A DNA stretch of 64,000 nt from Natrinema salinisoli (lineage in GTDB: Archaea > Halobacteriota > Halobacteria > Halobacteriales > Natrialbaceae), in the NCBI RefSeq assembly GCF_020405205.1, contig NZ_CP084469.1, forward strand, positions 1,984,001 to 2,048,000. The letters are read 5' to 3'. This document shows positions 18,501 to 27,147 of the stretch, one piece after another (position 1 is the first letter of the stretch; every line of letters starts with the position of its first letter). The position numbers and the translations under genes are program-made. The notes beneath the pieces are model-generated. The model was given only the letters and a program-made list of their open reading frames with translations. It had not been told where the DNA came from and searched no databases.

Positions 18501-18717
18501 ACTCGAAGACGGCTTCCGCGAGCGCGATGTTCTTGCTGACGCGATCGAAGAGGTCCTCCTGCTCCTCGATCAGCTCGCCGTTGGCGTCCTTCCGGAGATA
18601 CCGCGCCGGGAGAATGTTGTGATAGGCGTTGTCGGTCAGACGCTCCTCGAGGGTATCCCCGTCGGTTCGCTTGATCGGAAGGGTGAGATCCGCCGCGGAA
18701 AGTTCGGCATCGCTCAT
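15589..18717 (-). CDS. nrdJ: Adenosylcobalamin-dependent ribonucleotide reductase (class II)
   Basis: A 1042-residue enzyme that makes deoxyribonucleotides with a B12 radical. An N-terminal ATP-cone-like region is followed by the barrel: [11 protein letters not shown] near residue 168, [17 protein letters not shown], the loop [20 protein letters not shown] near residue 430, and [20 protein letters not shown] near residue 625. The last ~30 residues hold CPDCG and CKTCESCG, the zinc/redox tail that reduces the active site. Length suggests no intein. It is transcribed alone, from a promoter region containing an inverted repeat. Confidence 0.95.
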   Translation of the reverse strand: [1042 protein letters not shown]

Positions 18718-18861
18718 GCGTGGGCCACCTCGTCGCTACCCCGCTGGCGCGTGTCGATTCTGGCGTGGGTCCGGGTCCTGTCTCTCATCATTCGTGACGA
18801 AGGTTCGGTAATCGTGCATCCATCATAAACGTGGTGTTGTGATCCTATTTTTCTTGTATTA

Positions 18862-18879
18862 CTACAAGTTTAGTTGTAG
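18862..18879. promoter_or_regulatory. Inverted repeat upstream of nrdJ
   Basis: CTACAA (18862-18867) and TTGTAG (18874-18879) form a perfect inverted repeat with six bases between, in AT-rich DNA 145 bases before the nrdJ ATG. Its size resembles an NrdR-type operator, but that is a guess. The rest of 18718-19150 holds no gene that I can see. Confidence 0.4.
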
Positions 18880-19150
18880 AGATGTCTCTGTAACCTGTTG
18901 GGTCGGGTTCGTCCGCGGCCGCCGAGACGGCCGCCTGTGCGGTCACTCATGCCTACGTTGCCAACCGTCTTAACGATTTTCAGACCGGACTGAAAGTGAC
19001 TGTATCCGACGAAATTCCGTCGCTATCCGGCGGTTTTCTCTTTCGCTACACTTCCACTCGATTCGAACAATCACTCGCTCGAGTCACTCTTCGCTGCGGG
19101 TCAGTCACTCATCCAGAAAGATTACGTCCTTCCGGTGCGGGACGTTTGAT

Positions 19151-19336
19151 ATGATCGATGCACTCACGTCGGCACCACCCATCCTGCTGGTGTTGGCCGG
19201 GCTCGCCGCCTTCGCGGTCGCCGTCATCGCGCTTCGAATTGCGATCAAACTGGCCGTTCGAGTCGGTATCGTCGCCGCGGTCGTCCTCGCGGCCCTCTAT
19301 GCGGTCGGCCGGCTCGACATGATCCCCGGCGTCTGA
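19151..19336 (+). CDS. Small two-helix membrane protein
   Basis: A 61-residue hydrophobic protein (MIDALTSAPPILLVLAGL, then a second helix with VAAVVLAALYAVG). The Arg/Lys between the helices suggests a hairpin across the membrane. Codon use is GC-rich like its neighbours. TTTGAT just before the ATG may be part of the promoter. Convergent with trpG. Function unknown. Confidence 0.6.
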   Translation: MIDALTSAPPILLVLAGLAAFAVAVIALRIAIKLAVRVGIVAAVVLAALYAVGRLDMIPGV

Positions 19337-19443
19337 GGGGACGTGCTCGGACGACGGCGAATCCCACCACTGGAGAACCGGTCCGTTGAAAATGACGTTC
19401 GATTTCGCGCCTCTCACTTTCGATACCGAGTCGGTAGCCCGGT

Positions 19444-20079
19444 CTAGACGCTCGAGAGGAAGTTCTCGATCACGTCGTGACCCATCGCCGTGAGCACGCT
19501 CTCGGGATGGAACTGGACGCATTCGAGGGGGTACTCGCGGTGGCGGACGCCCATGACGAGCGTTTCACTTCCGTGATCTGCGGTCGCCGAAACCTCGAAA
19601 CAATCGGGAACGTCCGTCGCGATCAGTGAATGATATCGACCGGCTCGGAAACCTTGCTCGAGGCCGTCGAAAACGCCCTCGCCGTCGTGGTCGACCGCGG
19701 AGGCCTTCCCGTGGATCGGCTCCGGCGCGCGGCCGACGGTGCCGCCGTATTCGTAGACGGCAGCCTCGAGTCCGAGACAGACCCCGAGCGTCGGTATCTC
19801 GGGGGAAAGATCGCGAAGCACGTCCATCGTGACGCCGACGTCGCGGTCGTTCTTCGGATGACCGGGGCCGGGGCTGATGACGATCGCGTCGGGATCGACG
19901 GCGCGGACGTCCTCGAGCGAGGCGGTGTTCTTCAGGACCTCGGTCTCGGTGCCGTCCTGCTGGCTGACGTACTCGACGAGGTTGTACGTGAAAGAGTCGT
20001 AGTTGTCGACGAACAGGACTGTAACGGGATCCGCGTCACCGTCGGCTCGACCGCCGTCGTCGGTCGCCGTCGCGCTCAT
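19444..20079 (-). CDS. trpG: Anthranilate synthase glutamine amidotransferase subunit TrpG
   Basis: A 211-residue class I glutamine amidotransferase that supplies ammonia to TrpE. The nucleophile Cys is in LGVCLGLEAAVYEYGG (about residue 99), and the His/Glu pair is in CVQFHPESVLT near the end. It overlaps the trpE stop by 4 bases and is the last gene of trpD-F-E-G. Confidence 0.94.
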   Translation of the reverse strand: MSATATDDGGRADGDADPVTVLFVDNYDSFTYNLVEYVSQQDGTETEVLKNTASLEDVRAVDPDAIVISPGPGHPKNDRDVGVTMDVLRDLSPEIPTLGVCLGLEAAVYEYGGTVGRAPEPIHGKASAVDHDGEGVFDGLEQGFRAGRYHSLIATDVPDCFEVSATADHGSETLVMGVRHREYPLECVQFHPESVLTAMGHDVIENFLSSV

Positions 20080-21758
20080 CGGCTCACCTCCGCCGTCGCA
20101 TCGGGTTCGTCGTCCGGTGCCGATTCGTCGCCCGGAAGCTCGATTTCCTCGAGCGCCGCGAGGACGCCACCCATCTTCTGTTCGGTCTCCTCGTACTCTG
20201 CGGCGGGGTCGCTGTCGGCCACTAGCCCCGCGCCGGCCTGAACCGTGATCCGATCACGTTCTCCCTCGTCCTCTACCGTTGCCGTCCGAATCACGATCGC
20301 GAAGTCCGCGTCGCCCGACCAGGAGTAGTAGCCGACGCCGCCGCCGTAGAGACCGCGGGGTTCGGACTCGAGGTCGTCGATGATCTCCATCGCCCGGATC
20401 TTCGGCGCGCCCGAGAGGGTTCCGGCGGGGAACGAGGCTCGCGTCGCGTCGAAGCCGTCCGAGTCGGCGGCCAGCGTTCCGGTCACCGTCGACTCGATGT
20501 GCTGGACGTGGCTGTACTTCAGCACGTTCATGAACTCGTCGACGCGGACCGAGCCGGGCTCGGAAACCCGGCGAACGTCGTTCCGCGCGAGGTCGACCAG
20601 CATCGTGTGCTCGGCCCGTTCTTTCCCATCGGCCAGCATCTCGCCTGCGAGGCGGCGGTCCTCGACGGGGGACGAGCCACGGTCGCAGGTGCCGGCGATC
20701 GGATTGGACATGACCTCGCGGCCGCGCACCGAGACGAGCGTCTCGGGGCTGGCCCCGACGACGGTCAGGTCGTCGTGGTCGAGCAGGTACATGTACGGCG
20801 ACGGGTTGACCTCGCGCATCGCCTCGTAGAAGCCGATGGGGTCGACATCCCCGTACAGCTCTCGCGTCCGGGAGATGACGCCCTGGTAAATGTCGCCGTC
20901 GAGAACGTGTTCTTTCGCCCGTCGAACGCTCTCTTCGTACTCGTCTTTGGGACCTGCAACCTCGTCATCGCGAACGAATCCACCCGTTTCGGGCCGTTCG
21001 GCCTCACGCAGCGTCGCCGCGACCTCTGCGGCTTCCGTCCGAAGCGCATCGTAGACGTCGTCGGGATCGTCGTCGGCCTCGAGCACGGGCGTGAAGACCA
21101 GCGACACCGTCCCGTCCCGCTCGTCGAACGCCAGCGTCTTCGTCGTCAGCAGGAACTGCGCGTCCGGGAACCGCGACTCGGGTCGCTCGAGACCCACCTC
21201 CTCGAGCCAGAGGTCGTAGACGGCGTCGTACGCGAGGAAGCCGACCAGACCGCCCTCGAGGTGCTGGCGGTCGTGATCGGGGGCGTTCTCGAGACGGACG
21301 TCGGGCATCGCCGCCCGGAGCGCGTCGACGGTATCGCCCGCCGCATCCGTCCGAATCGCGTCCAGCGGCGCGTCGTCGGACAGCGCCTCGACGGTCGCCG
21401 TGCCGGACTCGACCGTCACGACGGCTTCGGGGTCGTAGCCGACGTAGGAGTATCGTGCGTGGCGTTCGGCGTCTGCCCCACTCGGGCGAAACGCACCGTC
21501 GGGGTCGCTCGAGGCGGTTTTCTCCGCGCTCTCGAGCAGGAACGCGTACGGCGAGCGCTCGCGATCGATCGCCGATGATCGACCGGTGAGCGCAGTGTAA
21601 GCGGCGAGCGGCGTCGTCTCGCACTCGAGCGTCGCGACGGTGTGGACGACGGCCGGTCGCTCCTGACGATCCTCGCTCGACCCTGCGTACTCGCGAAACG
21701 TCTCCCGATCGATGTCGAACGTCGGCGGTTCGGATGCGACGGATTCGGTGTCGTGCAT
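20076..21758 (-). CDS. trpE: Anthranilate synthase component I TrpE
   Basis: A 560-residue chorismate-binding enzyme that makes anthranilate. The N-terminal FLLESAEK motif is the tryptophan feedback site. The chorismate domain has PSPYMYLLD, GASPETLV, NPIAGTCDRG, RAEHTMLVDLARND, LSGAPKIRAMEIID and YGGGVGYYSWSGDADFAI. Length is in the normal range. It starts 11 bases after trpF ends. Confidence 0.95.
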   Translation of the reverse strand: MHDTESVASEPPTFDIDRETFREYAGSSEDRQERPAVVHTVATLECETTPLAAYTALTGRSSAIDRERSPYAFLLESAEKTASSDPDGAFRPSGADAERHARYSYVGYDPEAVVTVESGTATVEALSDDAPLDAIRTDAAGDTVDALRAAMPDVRLENAPDHDRQHLEGGLVGFLAYDAVYDLWLEEVGLERPESRFPDAQFLLTTKTLAFDERDGTVSLVFTPVLEADDDPDDVYDALRTEAAEVAATLREAERPETGGFVRDDEVAGPKDEYEESVRRAKEHVLDGDIYQGVISRTRELYGDVDPIGFYEAMREVNPSPYMYLLDHDDLTVVGASPETLVSVRGREVMSNPIAGTCDRGSSPVEDRRLAGEMLADGKERAEHTMLVDLARNDVRRVSEPGSVRVDEFMNVLKYSHVQHIESTVTGTLAADSDGFDATRASFPAGTLSGAPKIRAMEIIDDLESEPRGLYGGGVGYYSWSGDADFAIVIRTATVEDEGERDRITVQAGAGLVADSDPAAEYEETEQKMGGVLAALEEIELPGDESAPDDEPDATAEVSR

Positions 21759-21769
21759 AGTGGGCTCCG

Positions 21770-22420
21770 TTACGATTCCGCCGGTCGGCGGGCGTTCTTC
21801 GCCCGATCGACGAACGATCGGACCGCGTCGACGTCCTTGACGCCGCCGCGTTCCTCGACGCCGCTCGCCACGTCGACGGCGAACGGTTCGACGGTGCGGA
21901 CCGCATCGCCGACGTTCTCGGGCGTGAGCCCGCCCGCGAGGATCAGCGGCGACTCGAGATCCGCGGTGGCCGTTCTCGTCAGGTCCCAGTCGTGCGTTTC
22001 GCCGGTTCCGCCGCCGCCGTCCTCGCCCGGTGTGTCGACGAGGAGCGCGTCGACGACGTCGTCGTAGGTTTCGGCGACCGAGGGGTCATCTGCGTCGACT
22101 GCCAGCAGCACTTCCACGTCGAGCTTCGCGCGCAGGTACGCCAGATCGCCGGGTCGGATGCCGCCGTGGATCTGGATCGCGTCCGGCTCCACGGCCTCGA
22201 TCAGTTCGATGGCTTCCTCGGGACTCGCGGGCATCGTCACGAGCACGCTCGTCACGAACGGCGGCGTGGCCGCCGCGAGGGTCGCGGCCCGCTCGATCGA
22301 CACCTCTCGCGGCGTGTCGACCGACACGTCACAGATGATGCCGACCGCGTCAGCCCCCGCGTCGACGGCGGCCTCGAGGTCGGATTCGTTCGTCAGGCCA
22401 CAGACCTTGACGCGCGTCAT
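21770..22420 (-). CDS. trpF: Phosphoribosylanthranilate isomerase TrpF
   Basis: A 216-residue TIM-barrel enzyme of tryptophan synthesis. The catalytic Cys is in KVCGLTNESDLEAAV near the N-terminus, and the phosphate-binding end has LILAGGLTPENV. The catalytic Asp is in LVDTPG. It overlaps trpD by 4 bases. Confidence 0.93.
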   Translation of the reverse strand: MTRVKVCGLTNESDLEAAVDAGADAVGIICDVSVDTPREVSIERAATLAAATPPFVTSVLVTMPASPEEAIELIEAVEPDAIQIHGGIRPGDLAYLRAKLDVEVLLAVDADDPSVAETYDDVVDALLVDTPGEDGGGGTGETHDWDLTRTATADLESPLILAGGLTPENVGDAVRTVEPFAVDVASGVEERGGVKDVDAVRSFVDRAKNARRPAES

Positions 22421-23433
22421 CGTCCCTCCGGCCGGGCCGTCGTGGCGCAGAGCTGCCCGAGTTTCCGCGCCGCCTCGCCGGAGTCGATCGCTTCGCGCGC
22501 GACGTCGGCTCCCGCCTCGAGCGACTCGGCCTCGCCAGCGACGTAGATCGCCGCGCCGGCGTTCGCGAGGATGACGTCTCGCTTCGCACCGGTCACGTCG
22601 CCATCGACGATACCGCGCATGTCGGCCGCGTTCTCCTCGGGCGAGCCGCCGGAAATGTCCTCGATGTCGCGTTCCGTGAGGCCGAGATCGGCCGGTTCGA
22701 GGGTGTACTCCTCGACCGAGTCGCCGTCGACTTCGGCAACGACCGTTTCCCCATGGATGGCGATCTCGTCGGTCCCCGCGCCGTGGACGACCAGCGCGCG
22801 ATCGACGTCCATCCGGGACAGCGCGTCCGCGAGCACGGGCACGAGGTCGGGATCGTAGACGCCGACGACCTGCGCGTCCGCTCCGGCGGGGTTCGTCAGC
22901 GGTCCGAGCACGTTGAAGATCGTCCGCATCTCGAGTTCCTTCCGCGGCCCGATGACGGCCTTCATCGCCGGGTGGAACACCGGCGCGAGCATGAAGCCGA
23001 TACCGTCGTCCTCGATGGCTTCCTCGACGGCCGGCGGTTCGGCCTCGACGTTCACGCCGACTTCCTCGAGCACGTCCGCGCTGCCCGACGACGACGAAAC
23101 CGAATAGTTGCCGTGCTTGGCGATCGGGACGCCGGCTCCGGCGGCGACGATGGCGCTCGTCGTCGAGACGTTGATCGTGTCGTAGTCGTCCCCGCCCGTG
23201 CCGCAGGTGTCGACCAGCGGCTCCCGATCGGGCGAAATCGTCCTGGCCGCGTCGCGCATTCCTTCGGCGAAGCCCGCGATCTCGGCCTCCGTCTCCCCTT
23301 TCGCACGCAGTGCCGCCAGCAGTGCGCCGATCTGTGCCTCCGTCGCACCCTCGAAGACGGCCGTCGAGGCCGCTCGAGCGTCCGATTGCGTGAGATCCGA
23401 CCCGTCCGTGACTCGTTTGATATACTCCTGCAT
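22417..23433 (-). CDS. trpD: Anthranilate phosphoribosyltransferase TrpD
   Basis: A 338-residue enzyme joining anthranilate to PRPP. The signature is DTCGTGGDDYDTINVSTTSA near residue 77, then KHGNYSVSSSSGSADVLEE. ATG at 23433 was chosen because the preceding 44 in-frame codons are not TrpD-like. First gene of the operon. Upstream, CTTAAG near 23485 may be part of the promoter, and GTACA/TGTAC copies near 23446 and 23479 form a spaced inverted repeat that could be an operator. Confidence 0.94.
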   Translation of the reverse strand: MQEYIKRVTDGSDLTQSDARAASTAVFEGATEAQIGALLAALRAKGETEAEIAGFAEGMRDAARTISPDREPLVDTCGTGGDDYDTINVSTTSAIVAAGAGVPIAKHGNYSVSSSSGSADVLEEVGVNVEAEPPAVEEAIEDDGIGFMLAPVFHPAMKAVIGPRKELEMRTIFNVLGPLTNPAGADAQVVGVYDPDLVPVLADALSRMDVDRALVVHGAGTDEIAIHGETVVAEVDGDSVEEYTLEPADLGLTERDIEDISGGSPEENAADMRGIVDGDVTGAKRDVILANAGAAIYVAGEAESLEAGADVAREAIDSGEAARKLGQLCATTARPEGR

Positions 23434-23617
23434 AGTGAACACCAATGTACGTAGTTGTCTTGTAATGCCCAAATCAGTACATCGACTTAAGCGTATCGAA
23501 CGGATGCGTGGGGGCGACTCCCGTACGGACGTCGATTCGAAACCTTCAATTGTGGTGGCGGGCAACGAATGATTGCAGACAACGTGGCGACGGAAGCCAC
23601 GGACGAAAGCGCAACCA

Positions 23618-23692
23618 GGGTTGGTGGTCTAGTCTGGTTACGACACCTCCTTGACATGGAGGAGGCCGGCAGTTCAAATCTGCTCCAACCCA
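23618..23692 (+). tRNA. tRNA-Val(GAC)
   Basis: A 75-nt cloverleaf. Acceptor GGGTTGG pairs with CCAACCC. The anticodon arm CCTCC-TTGACAT-GGAGG gives GAC, and the T-arm is GGCAG-TTCAAAT-CTGCT. No intron. Its 3' half is echoed in diverged form near 25624. Confidence 0.94.
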
Positions 23693-24120
23693 CTACTTCT
23701 CCGCTTCCGCATCAAGGAATCCACATTCAGGTTCCTTCTTGCGATTTTCCGTGTAGCAACGTGTCGATCTCGGCTTTGACTTCATTGGGAGTGGCAACGG
23801 TCATGTCCGGTCAGGCCACTGTCCGTGGTTATCAGCTAAGGAGATCGGGCAATCGCTTAACATTTGTCTTCGATATATAGGTTCAGTTAGGCCTGCCTGA
23901 TGAGTCGCTCTTGTTGTATCCCATAAGTATAGTCATCCCGCGCCGTTGGCGCGGGGGACGGGCGCATGGACCGTGATGAGTAGTTGTCGCACCAGTCGTG
24001 GAATCCTCTCAGCGAAATACGGAGCGACAGTTGAAATAGTGGAGTGGGTGTCAGCATCATGTTTAGTATATTATAGTATTGTTTTTGTTCTCGTGACGGA
24101 ATACCAGTATAACTGGGATA
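23693..24120 (+). other. Non-coding stretch with a GC hairpin
   Basis: I see no convincing gene here. CCCGCGCC (23937-23944) and GGCGCGGG (23948-23955) form a perfect 8-bp hairpin with a 3-base loop. Sequence becomes AT-richer after about 23830, consistent with imported DNA. Confidence 0.4.
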
Positions 24121-24483
24121 ATGGATGGACCATTCTGGAAGATTCGGTTACGGATTCAAAGTTGCCGGTTGAAAGTGCGTAACTGGGGTAACAGACATAT
24201 CAGATCACGCATCCCTAAGCAAATTTATTGGCTGTACACTGATGTTGATTCAGAGATAATTGGAGTGCTTGATGCGTTTCTCGTTCAGTTGATCCCGATT
24301 TATCTTGCATATATTGGGCGTTTGTGGATGGCAATTGGGACGGCAATTATTGGCAGGGTTATCACATCACGGCTATCGGCACGGAAGCGGAAACGTGACA
24401 GAGAACGGTTGGTCGAGAAGGCTATCAGCAGAACCGAGGGGAAAAGAGAGCGGAGAGCAAGAAGGGAAGGGAGAAGACTGTGA
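24121..24483 (+). CDS. Hypothetical basic membrane protein
   Basis: A 120-residue frame with one long or two short hydrophobic segments (residues ~48-75, ending GTAIIGRVI), followed by a strongly basic Arg/Glu/Lys-rich C-terminal helix. AT-richer than the flanking chromosome. I do not recognise it; it may be a real island gene or a fortuitous frame. Confidence 0.4.
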   Translation: MDGPFWKIRLRIQSCRLKVRNWGNRHIRSRIPKQIYWLYTDVDSEIIGVLDAFLVQLIPIYLAYIGRLWMAIGTAIIGRVITSRLSARKRKRDRERLVEKAISRTEGKRERRARREGRRL

Positions 24484-24586
24484 ACGTATCTGTCTGAACA
24501 CTTGAAATGGTGGAGGGGATGTGGGTGAGAGAATCGGTCCATCACGGAAGGGTTAGTGATTTGAATGACAGTCACTCACTACCTCT

Positions 24587-25468
24587 ATGGAAGTCCTCTG
24601 TATCAGCGACATCCAATGGGAACCAGCAGTCAAAAAGACTCTCATCAGACTCCAAAACGAAATTGATGAAGCCTCTCCTTCTCTGGTGCTTTTCGGCGGA
24701 GACGTGATTAACGACGGCGGAAACGAAAACGAGCATGTAGACGAGTTCATCGAATTATTAGACTATTTAGAGGAATTAGGAACAATGTCTTTCACCATAC
24801 AGGGAAACCATGACGAATACTCCGATTACGAAACAATAGAAAGACACATTGAAGGTTTGGAATATGCGGAAGAAATCTCCCACGTGGTCGCTGAGTTTGA
24901 CGGCTTGAAGGTGTTGGGACTGCCGTATTCCTCTACTCACTCTCTTCGGACGGCAAGGCAACTGAGCGAGGAGTTTTCGGGAAGTTATGATATAGTGTTA
25001 GCACATGCAGAATCCTCTCGAAGAATCTGGTTGTTTGAACTTGATTCGAGGATCGTGATCACAGGCCATTATGCTGACAGACTATGCCAAGTTCGTGATC
25101 AGGCCTTTGTGTCAATGGGATCGTATCCAAGTGATTCCGTGATAATCAATTTTGATCGGGATGAGGTACTGTATAGAAGAGAAGTCGAATCACACATGGC
25201 CAGTCAGGACAGATACGAAGCCCGAGTAAGATTAGATGATGGGGAGCTGGAATGGCTTCGTGATGAGTACGATCCAGATGTATTCAGTTCACAGCCATTG
25301 CAGGACTCTGACTATTCTGACCGGTTCGAGGCCCTGATTTCTGCTAAGGACAAGGTATCTGAAACCGATGACGAGGGAGATGTGAGAATGATTATTGAAG
25401 GGCTGTTAGAAGCTGGTATTCCGAAGACACATATTCGTGAATATATCGGACGCTACGATTTTCTATAG
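24587..25468 (+). CDS. Calcineurin-like metallophosphoesterase
   Basis: A 293-residue predicted phosphoesterase. The metal-binding motifs appear in order: SDIQW (DxH position, with Gln replacing His), GGDVIND, GNHDE, LAHAESS and ITGHYADR. The C-terminal ~90 residues are acidic and helical, with no recognised domain. AT-richer than the core genome and located in the small island behind tRNA-Val. Substrate unknown. The Asp-Ile-Gln in place of Asp-x-His is worth noting but does not rule out activity. Confidence 0.75.
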   Translation: MEVLCISDIQWEPAVKKTLIRLQNEIDEASPSLVLFGGDVINDGGNENEHVDEFIELLDYLEELGTMSFTIQGNHDEYSDYETIERHIEGLEYAEEISHVVAEFDGLKVLGLPYSSTHSLRTARQLSEEFSGSYDIVLAHAESSRRIWLFELDSRIVITGHYADRLCQVRDQAFVSMGSYPSDSVIINFDRDEVLYRREVESHMASQDRYEARVRLDDGELEWLRDEYDPDVFSSQPLQDSDYSDRFEALISAKDKVSETDDEGDVRMIIEGLLEAGIPKTHIREYIGRYDFL

Positions 25469-25570
25469 CTGTTGGATAACCAGTGGGGTGGTGAATTAAT
25501 TGATTCGAGGGACGGAGTTCGTCTACTTCCTGAACCAAGTCGGGCTTGCGAGCGACAGTATCGTCATGTT

Positions 25571-25639
25571 GAACAGATTTGAACCAGACGAGTCACGCAA
25601 AGCGTAGCGGGCACGTCTCGACCTGGTTCAAATCCGTTC
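25571..25639. repeat. 17-bp inverted repeat containing a tRNA T-loop-like sequence
   Basis: GAACAGATTTGAACCAG (25571-25587) and CTGGTTCAAATCCGTTC (25623-25639) pair at 16 of 17 positions around a 35-base core. The right arm plus the following CTCACTGCTTCT parallels the tRNA-Val end GTTCAAATC...CCCACTACTTCT. This may be an old attachment site. Confidence 0.5.
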
Positions 25640-25766
25640 TCGCTCACTGCTTCTGCTACGAAGAAATCCACGGGCAACGAGATCGTCATGCGAGACGGTT
25701 CGACCGATACGGATTACACGGAGCAGGACGAACGCGTCCCGACAATTTTCCATCCCGTTCAGCACG

Positions 25767-26837
25767 TCACTCGAGCGACTCCCAGGTCGCGGAAGCGGTC
25801 ACGCGACCATCCTTGATCTCGACTGTACTCTCGGTGGCGGACGACGCGAGCGACGCCTCGAGCGTGCCCGCATCCGCGTCTCCGAGGAGCGCTGCGAATT
25901 TGCCAGTTGCCCGTTCCCTGTTCTCGCCGAAGCTGAGCGAAGACACGCCGCCCTCCAGCCCATCGAGTTCAGTGTGTTCCATGTCGAACGCTTCTTCACC
26001 CCCGCTTTCGCCGTCAGTGAAATTGTCGCCGCGGTCGGTTTCTTGCGCTCCCGAACCGGACTCGAACTCCCCGCCGTAGCCGCCGAACACGAGGTCTCCG
26101 CGGCCGGCACTCGAAACGAGCCACCCGAAGTCGTTGATCTCGTCGGTCGCCCGCGTCGTGTCGCCCGCCGCAGCCTCGATCGGGGTTCGGATCGCTGCGA
26201 TCGGATCGTCGACGTCCTGCTCGAGGGTGAAGAGGATGGCACCGTCACCGACCGCAATCGCATCGCGACTCTCCTCGTTGGCCGGCGTGTACGCGTCGTA
26301 GTCGCCGATTTCGTCCGTCTGTTCGTACTGCTTGGCGAACGAGAATCCCTCCGGTTCGGCCGTCAGCGCCTCGTCTACCGCATCGGTGTCGATGTCGCCG
26401 GTCATGACGACCGCCCGGTTCGTCAGCAGCATCGCCTCGACGCTCGAGTTCAGGTCCTCGGATCCGTCCGTCTCGTTTCCTGACTGTCCGTACGTAATCA
26501 ACCCGCCGAGTCCGTAGGCACTGAGTCCGAACCCGACGACGAACGCCGCCGCTACTGCGCCGCTGATCGGGAGTCCGATCATCGGGTCGCCTTCGGCATC
26601 CGTGTCGGATTCGTCGTTCGTTGTCTGGTTTCCAGTATCGGTCTCCTCGAAAACGGACCAGTCGACGTAGACGTACCCGACTTCTCCGTTGTCGTCAGCG
26701 GTGAGCCATCGGTGGTACGACGGGAGTTCGCTACCGTCACCGTTCCCTCCCTCACCAGTCGAATCGAGACAGCCGGCGAGGCCAGTTGCGGCCGAGACGC
26801 CAGTGAACTTCAGTACGTTGCGACGGGTAATATTCAT
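25767..26837 (-). CDS. Hypothetical Tat/lipobox lipoprotein
   Basis: A 356-residue exported protein. The N-terminus has TRRNVLKFTG and a lipobox ending GLAGC, so Tat export and lipid anchoring are likely. A short linker is followed by an acidic domain starting SYHRWLTADDNGEVGYVYVDW. A Gly/Ala-rich hydrophobic segment (GAVAAAFVVGFGLSAYGLGG) lies in the middle. No known domain. Similar lipoproteins are common in haloarchaea. Confidence 0.75.
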   Translation of the reverse strand: MNITRRNVLKFTGVSAATGLAGCLDSTGEGGNGDGSELPSYHRWLTADDNGEVGYVYVDWSVFEETDTGNQTTNDESDTDAEGDPMIGLPISGAVAAAFVVGFGLSAYGLGGLITYGQSGNETDGSEDLNSSVEAMLLTNRAVVMTGDIDTDAVDEALTAEPEGFSFAKQYEQTDEIGDYDAYTPANEESRDAIAVGDGAILFTLEQDVDDPIAAIRTPIEAAAGDTTRATDEINDFGWLVSSAGRGDLVFGGYGGEFESGSGAQETDRGDNFTDGESGGEEAFDMEHTELDGLEGGVSSLSFGENRERATGKFAALLGDADAGTLEASLASSATESTVEIKDGRVTASATWESLE

Positions 26838-26961
26838 GATGAGTAACGGTATGTGTGATCCGTCATGAATCTTCCTGAAACGAGCTATTCACGTTGTATT
26901 ACAGCGTTCGGTTCTCGTAACATCCGGGGCCGTTTTCACTTCCCCTAGCACTGATGCGGAT

Positions 26962-27147
26962 TCACTGCTGAACGAACAGTCCCGCGGAGACGAGACCGAT
27001 CGCAGTCAACAGGACGAGAACAAGGAGGACCTCGGACACCGCCTGTATCGCCCGCGAGCTGATGTTACCGAGGGAAAGAAAACCGGCAGCGAGAACGACG
27101 GTGTTCGTCCCGAGAAGCACGTTCGTGTTTTTCGTCTCTCGAGCCAT
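26962..27147 (-). CDS. Small two-helix membrane protein
   Basis: A 61-residue protein with two hydrophobic segments (TNTVVLAAGFLSLGNI and VLLVLVLLTAIGLVSAGLF). Codon use is GC-rich. Function unknown. Confidence 0.5.
   Translation of the reverse strand: MARETKNTNVLLGTNTVVLAAGFLSLGNISSRAIQAVSEVLLVLVLLTAIGLVSAGLFVQQ

Noticed and set aside
16048-18828. Long plus-strand frame of 926 codons
   Set aside because: Antisense to nrdJ; its composition (Val/Gly/Arg/Asp-rich) is the usual mirror of GC-rich haloarchaeal coding DNA and no motif is present.
23881-24060. TnpB or other transposase remnant
   Set aside because: Only a hairpin is present; no stretch of transposase-like protein sequence was found.
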